Positions 61,294 to 64,000 of a DNA stretch of 64,000 nt are shown one piece after another. Below the pieces are notes generated by a model. That model was not told where the DNA came from, did no database searches, and was given only the letters and a program-made list of their open reading frames with translations. A program made the position numbers and the translations under genes. Source of the DNA: Oceanicola granulosus HTCC2516. GTDB taxonomy: Bacteria > Pseudomonadota > Alphaproteobacteria > Rhodobacterales > Rhodobacteraceae. The DNA lies in assembly GCF_000153305.1 (NCBI RefSeq), contig NZ_CH724108.1, positions 596,349 through 660,348 of the forward strand. Reading direction: 5' to 3'. The stretch's first letter is position 1. Each line of letters begins with the position of its first letter.

Positions 61294-62730
61294 TCAGGCC
61301 GCGTGGAGGTCGAAGATCGCGCGTGCCGGATCGGCGGCGTAGCGGGCGCGGTGGGCGAGGGCCGCGTCGGGCAGGGCGGTGAGCGCGGCGAGGGTCGCGG
61401 CGACCTCCGTCTCCTCCATCATCGGCGACAGGTTGCAGCGCACGAAGCCCGGCTTGGCCAGCTGCTCGCCCGCCAGGATGCGCGCCCGGAGCGCCTCGGA
61501 GGTGGCCGTGTCGATGCCGAGCAGGCGGTGGACGTAGGGCCCCGCGCAGGCGCAGCCGCCCCGGGCCTGCACCCCGAACAGGTCCGACAGCATCCGCGTC
61601 GCGAGCTGCTGGTGCAGCGGGGTGCCGTCGGCGGCGGTGACCTGCAGCGCGAAGACCGGCAGCCGGGGCCGGTCCGGGTCGCCCAGCAGCCGCAGCCCCG
61701 GCGCGCCCACGAGCGCCGCGAGGCCACGCCGGGCGAGGTCGGTCTCGGTCTCGAGCATCCCGAGCCGCGCCATCGCGCCCTTGACCGCGAAGGCCAGTGC
61801 GGCGCGCAGATCGCCCAGCACGTTCGGCGTGCCGGCCTCCTCGCGGGCCTCGAGGTCGGCAACGTAATCGTGCCCCGTCGGCCCGACGAAGCGCACCGTG
61901 CCGCCGCCGGGCGCGGTCGGGCGGGTGCTGGCGGTGGCGTCGCGGCGCAGCACGAGCACCCCCGACGCGCCCGGCCCACCCGCGAACTTGTGAGGCGACA
62001 GCACCATCGCGTCGGCCTCCGCGCCGCCGGGGTTCATGGTCAGCGGCAGGTAGGGCGCGCCGCAGGCCATGTCCCAGACCATCAGCCCGCCGCCGCGCTT
62101 CACCGCCCGCGTCAGCGCCGCCACGTCGGCGAGCGCGCCGGTGACGTTGGACGCCCCCGACAGCGCCACCACCGCCAGCGCGTCGTCGGCGCGGGCGCGG
62201 GCCAGCTCGGCGTCGAGCGCGGCGCGGCAGGGGCCGGCCTCGCCCTCGGGCAGCTCGATCACCTCCGCGCCGCTCTCGCGCCAGGGCAGGATGTTGGAAT
62301 GGTGCTCCCACGGCCCGATCAGCACCCGCACCGCCCGGCCCGCCGCACGCGCCGCGCGCAGGCCGAGCAGGTCGACGAGCTTGTTGAGCCCCGCCGTCGC
62401 GCCGCTGCCGCAGAAGATCACCGCGTGCTCCGCCCCCGCGCCGCAGCCCGCCGCCACCCGCGCCCGCGCGGCGCGGCGCAGGCGGGTCATCCGCGCGCCG
62501 CAATGGGAGGCCTCGGTGTGGCTGTTGGCGTAGTAGGGCAGCACCTCCTCCTGCAGCAGCGCCTCGACCTGCCGCAGCGCCCGGCCCGAGGCGGTGTCGT
62601 CGGCGTAGATCAGCGGCCGCGGACCGAGCGGCCCCTCAACCGTGGCGCCGCGGCCGAACTGGCCGGCCCTGAGTGCGGCGGCGCCCCCGGTGACGAGGGC
62701 GGTCTCGAAGCTGTGGAATAGATCGGTCAC
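61294..62730 (-). CDS. Class V aminotransferase (cysteine desulfurase-like PLP enzyme)
   Basis: The 478-residue PLP enzyme has IYADDTASGRALRQVEALL, EHHSNILPWRESGAEV, VWDMACGAPYLPL and the PLP-lysine motif LSPHKFAGGPGASGVL. A cysteine-rich GGCACAGPY takes the place of the desulfurase active-site loop. It could be a desulfurase or selenocysteine-lyase-like enzyme or a lyase. I start at GTG 62730 because CAGGAGGAG precedes it at the right distance. It is divergent from an Lrp regulator across 112 bp with no other feature, and that regulator is its likely controller. Confidence 0.85.
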   Translation of the reverse strand: MTDLFHSFETALVTGGAAALRAGQFGRGATVEGPLGPRPLIYADDTASGRALRQVEALLQEEVLPYYANSHTEASHCGARMTRLRRAARARVAAGCGAGAEHAVIFCGSGATAGLNKLVDLLGLRAARAAGRAVRVLIGPWEHHSNILPWRESGAEVIELPEGEAGPCRAALDAELARARADDALAVVALSGASNVTGALADVAALTRAVKRGGGLMVWDMACGAPYLPLTMNPGGAEADAMVLSPHKFAGGPGASGVLVLRRDATASTRPTAPGGGTVRFVGPTGHDYVADLEAREEAGTPNVLGDLRAALAFAVKGAMARLGMLETETDLARRGLAALVGAPGLRLLGDPDRPRLPVFALQVTAADGTPLHQQLATRMLSDLFGVQARGGCACAGPYVHRLLGIDTATSEALRARILAGEQLAKPGFVRCNLSPMMEETEVAATLAALTALPDAALAHRARYAADPARAIFDLHAA

Positions 62731-62842
62731 GGCGCTGGCTCCTCCTGTCCTGGCTCGCGCCGACCATCCGACGCCGTTCATCGTTCAGGATAGAGCGAAG
62801 TGATCTGGTGTGATGGCTCCGATTGGGTCAGTATGCGCCATT

Positions 62843-63319
62843 ATGAGCATCCAGACCGATCAGATAGACCGCGCCCTCCTCGACCTGCTCCAACGCGAGG
62901 GCAACCTCTCCCAGCGCGAACTCGCCGCCCGGGTCGGCCTGTCGCAAAACGCCTGCTGGCGGCGGCTGAAGCGGCTCGAGGAGGCCGGCGCACTGCGCGG
63001 GCGGCGGGCGGACATCGACGCCGCCGCGCTGGGGCTCGGGCTGACGGTGTTCGTGATGATCCGCACCCGCCACCACGCCTCCGACTGGGCGCGCAGCTTC
63101 CGCGCCCACGTGGAGGCGCTGCCCGAGGTGGTCGACTTCCACCGCATCGGCGGCCACTGGGACTACATGATCAAGGCGATCTGCACCGACATGGCCGGCT
63201 ACGACCGCTTCTACCAGGCGCTGATCCGGGGCTTCGACATCGAGGCCGTCACCGGCCACTTCGCGATGGAGGCGATGCTCGAGAACCGCCCCCTCGCGCT
63301 GCGCTCCGTGCTGCGCTGA
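62843..63319 (+). CDS. Lrp/AsnC-family regulator
   Basis: The 158-residue protein has a helix-turn-helix (NLSQRELAARVGLSQNACWRRLKRL, near 20-45) and the RAM ligand domain (HRIGGHWDYMIKAICTD). The ATG at 62843 begins MSIQTDQIDRALLDLLQ, the normal start of the family; the frame is open 11 codons further up. It probably senses an amino acid and controls the divergent aminotransferase gene. Confidence 0.9.
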   Translation: MSIQTDQIDRALLDLLQREGNLSQRELAARVGLSQNACWRRLKRLEEAGALRGRRADIDAAALGLGLTVFVMIRTRHHASDWARSFRAHVEALPEVVDFHRIGGHWDYMIKAICTDMAGYDRFYQALIRGFDIEAVTGHFAMEAMLENRPLALRSVLR

Positions 63320-63331
63320 CGGTCGTCGCCT

Positions 63332-64000
63332 TCAGCAGTTCGGCACGTTGACGGCCAGCCCGCCGAGCGCCGTCTCCTTGTACTTCTCGCTCATGTCGGC
63401 CCCGGTCTGGCGCATCGTCTCGATGGCGGCGTCGAGCGGGACGAGGTGCGTGCCGTCGCCGCGCAGCGACAGGGAGGCGGCGGAGACGGCCTTGATCGCG
63501 CCGAGGCCGTTGCGCTCGATGCAGGGGACCTGGACGAGGCCGCGCACCGGGTCGCAGGTCATGCCGAGGTGATGCTCGAGCGCGATCTCGGCGGCGTTCT
63601 CGATCTGCTCGGGGCTGCCACCGAGCACCGCGCAGAGTCCCGCCGCCGCCATCGCCGAGGCCGAGCCGACCTCGGCCTGGCAGCCGCACTCCGCGCCCGA
63701 GATCGAGGCGTTGTACTTGATCAGCCCGCCGATCGCGGCGGCGGTGAGCAGGAACTCGGGCACCCGCGCCACGCTCGCGCCGGGCACGTGGTCGAGCCAG
63801 TAGCGGATCACGGCGGGCACCACGCCGGCGGCGCCGTTGGTCGGCGCGGTGACGACCTGCCCGCCGGCGGCGTTCTCCTCGTTGACCGCCATCGCGTAGG
63901 CCGACATCCAGTCGTTGATCGTGTGCGGCGGCGCGAGGTTCGTGCCGCGCTCGGCGACAAGGCTGTCGCGGATCGCCCCGGCGCGGCGGCGGACGTCGAG
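63332..64000 (-). CDS. sdaA: L-serine ammonia-lyase, C-terminal part (runs off the window)
   Basis: The last 222 residues are present. They include the iron-sulfur cysteines in [28 protein letters not shown] and the final NVPNC, the signature of single-chain iron-sulfur L-serine dehydratases. The frame is open to the end of the window ([15 protein letters not shown]...), so the gene continues beyond base 64000. It converts serine to pyruvate and ammonia. It converges with the Lrp gene, 12 bp away. Confidence 0.94.
   Translation of the reverse strand, partial: LDVRRRAGAIRDSLVAERGTNLAPPHTINDWMSAYAMAVNEENAAGGQVVTAPTNGAAGVVPAVIRYWLDHVPGASVARVPEFLLTAAAIGGLIKYNASISGAECGCQAEVGSASAMAAAGLCAVLGGSPEQIENAAEIALEHHLGMTCDPVRGLVQVPCIERNGLGAIKAVSAASLSLRGDGTHLVPLDAAIETMRQTGADMSEKYKETALGGLAVNVPNC

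Overview
The window is about 70% G+C and reads as chromosome of an alphaproteobacterium, most likely a member of the Rhodobacteraceae. Four things point there: a permuted two-piece tmRNA with tag ANDNRAPVAVAA, the trgA-trgB-cysK arrangement known from Rhodobacter sphaeroides, SspB of the alphaproteobacterial type, and DUF1194/DUF983/DUF1992 housekeeping-type genes. Genes are densely packed with many 4-base ATGA overlaps. I see no prophage, insertion sequence or CRISPR array.

Layout. 0-5.9 kb: MttB-like methyltransferase, GFA protein, fasciclin protein, sspB, chrA, a VWA protein and a 49-residue membrane protein. 5.9-8.6 kb: tmRNA, an orphan polyamine-type binding protein and acuI. 8.9-19.3 kb: BCCT transporter, photolyase, a CFA-type methyltransferase, then trgA-trgB-cysK and an overlapping mscS-type channel and alaX. 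19.4-31 kb: M35 peptidase, CRTAC1 protein, aldo/keto reductase, a copper module (copA-cueR facing a channel/glutaredoxin-MauE/DUF305 operon), an HTH regulator, a desaturase and a DMT transporter. 31-35.6 kb: NUDIX, DUF983, DUF1992, valS.

35.7-47.8 kb is a self-contained amino-sugar locus. A GH20 hexosaminidase and a GntR regulator diverge from an ABC importer, a MocA-type oxidoreductase, two SIS-domain enzymes, a ROK kinase and NagA. Together they would release, import, phosphorylate, deacetylate and deaminate GlcNAc- and possibly GalNAc-type sugars. Base use is visibly less GC-rich here. The locus also carries a repeated 14-bp palindrome (CGGACA-NN-TGTCCG), at least 12 times with no more than one mismatch. 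I found none at that stringency in the other ~52 kb. This is the strongest unexplained signal in the window and suggests the locus came from another genomic background or carries a DNA-level signal of its own.

47.8-49.0 kb is a decay zone: the first ~32 codons of a BtaB-like methyltransferase, an MBL-fold gene and an epimerase reduced to its two ends. Then come a KAS III-like gene, the gbcB-gbcA pair for glycine betaine demethylation with a divergent LysR regulator, tRNA-Glu, recJ, a ceramidase-like gene, gatC-gatA, an amidase, rnpB, rpmG, a class V aminotransferase diverging from an Lrp regulator, and the 3' part of sdaA.

Two dispersed repeat families occur between genes: GTAG-type REP palindromes, and a roughly 32-bp element beginning CTTCATCTGG that twice starts directly after a stop codon.
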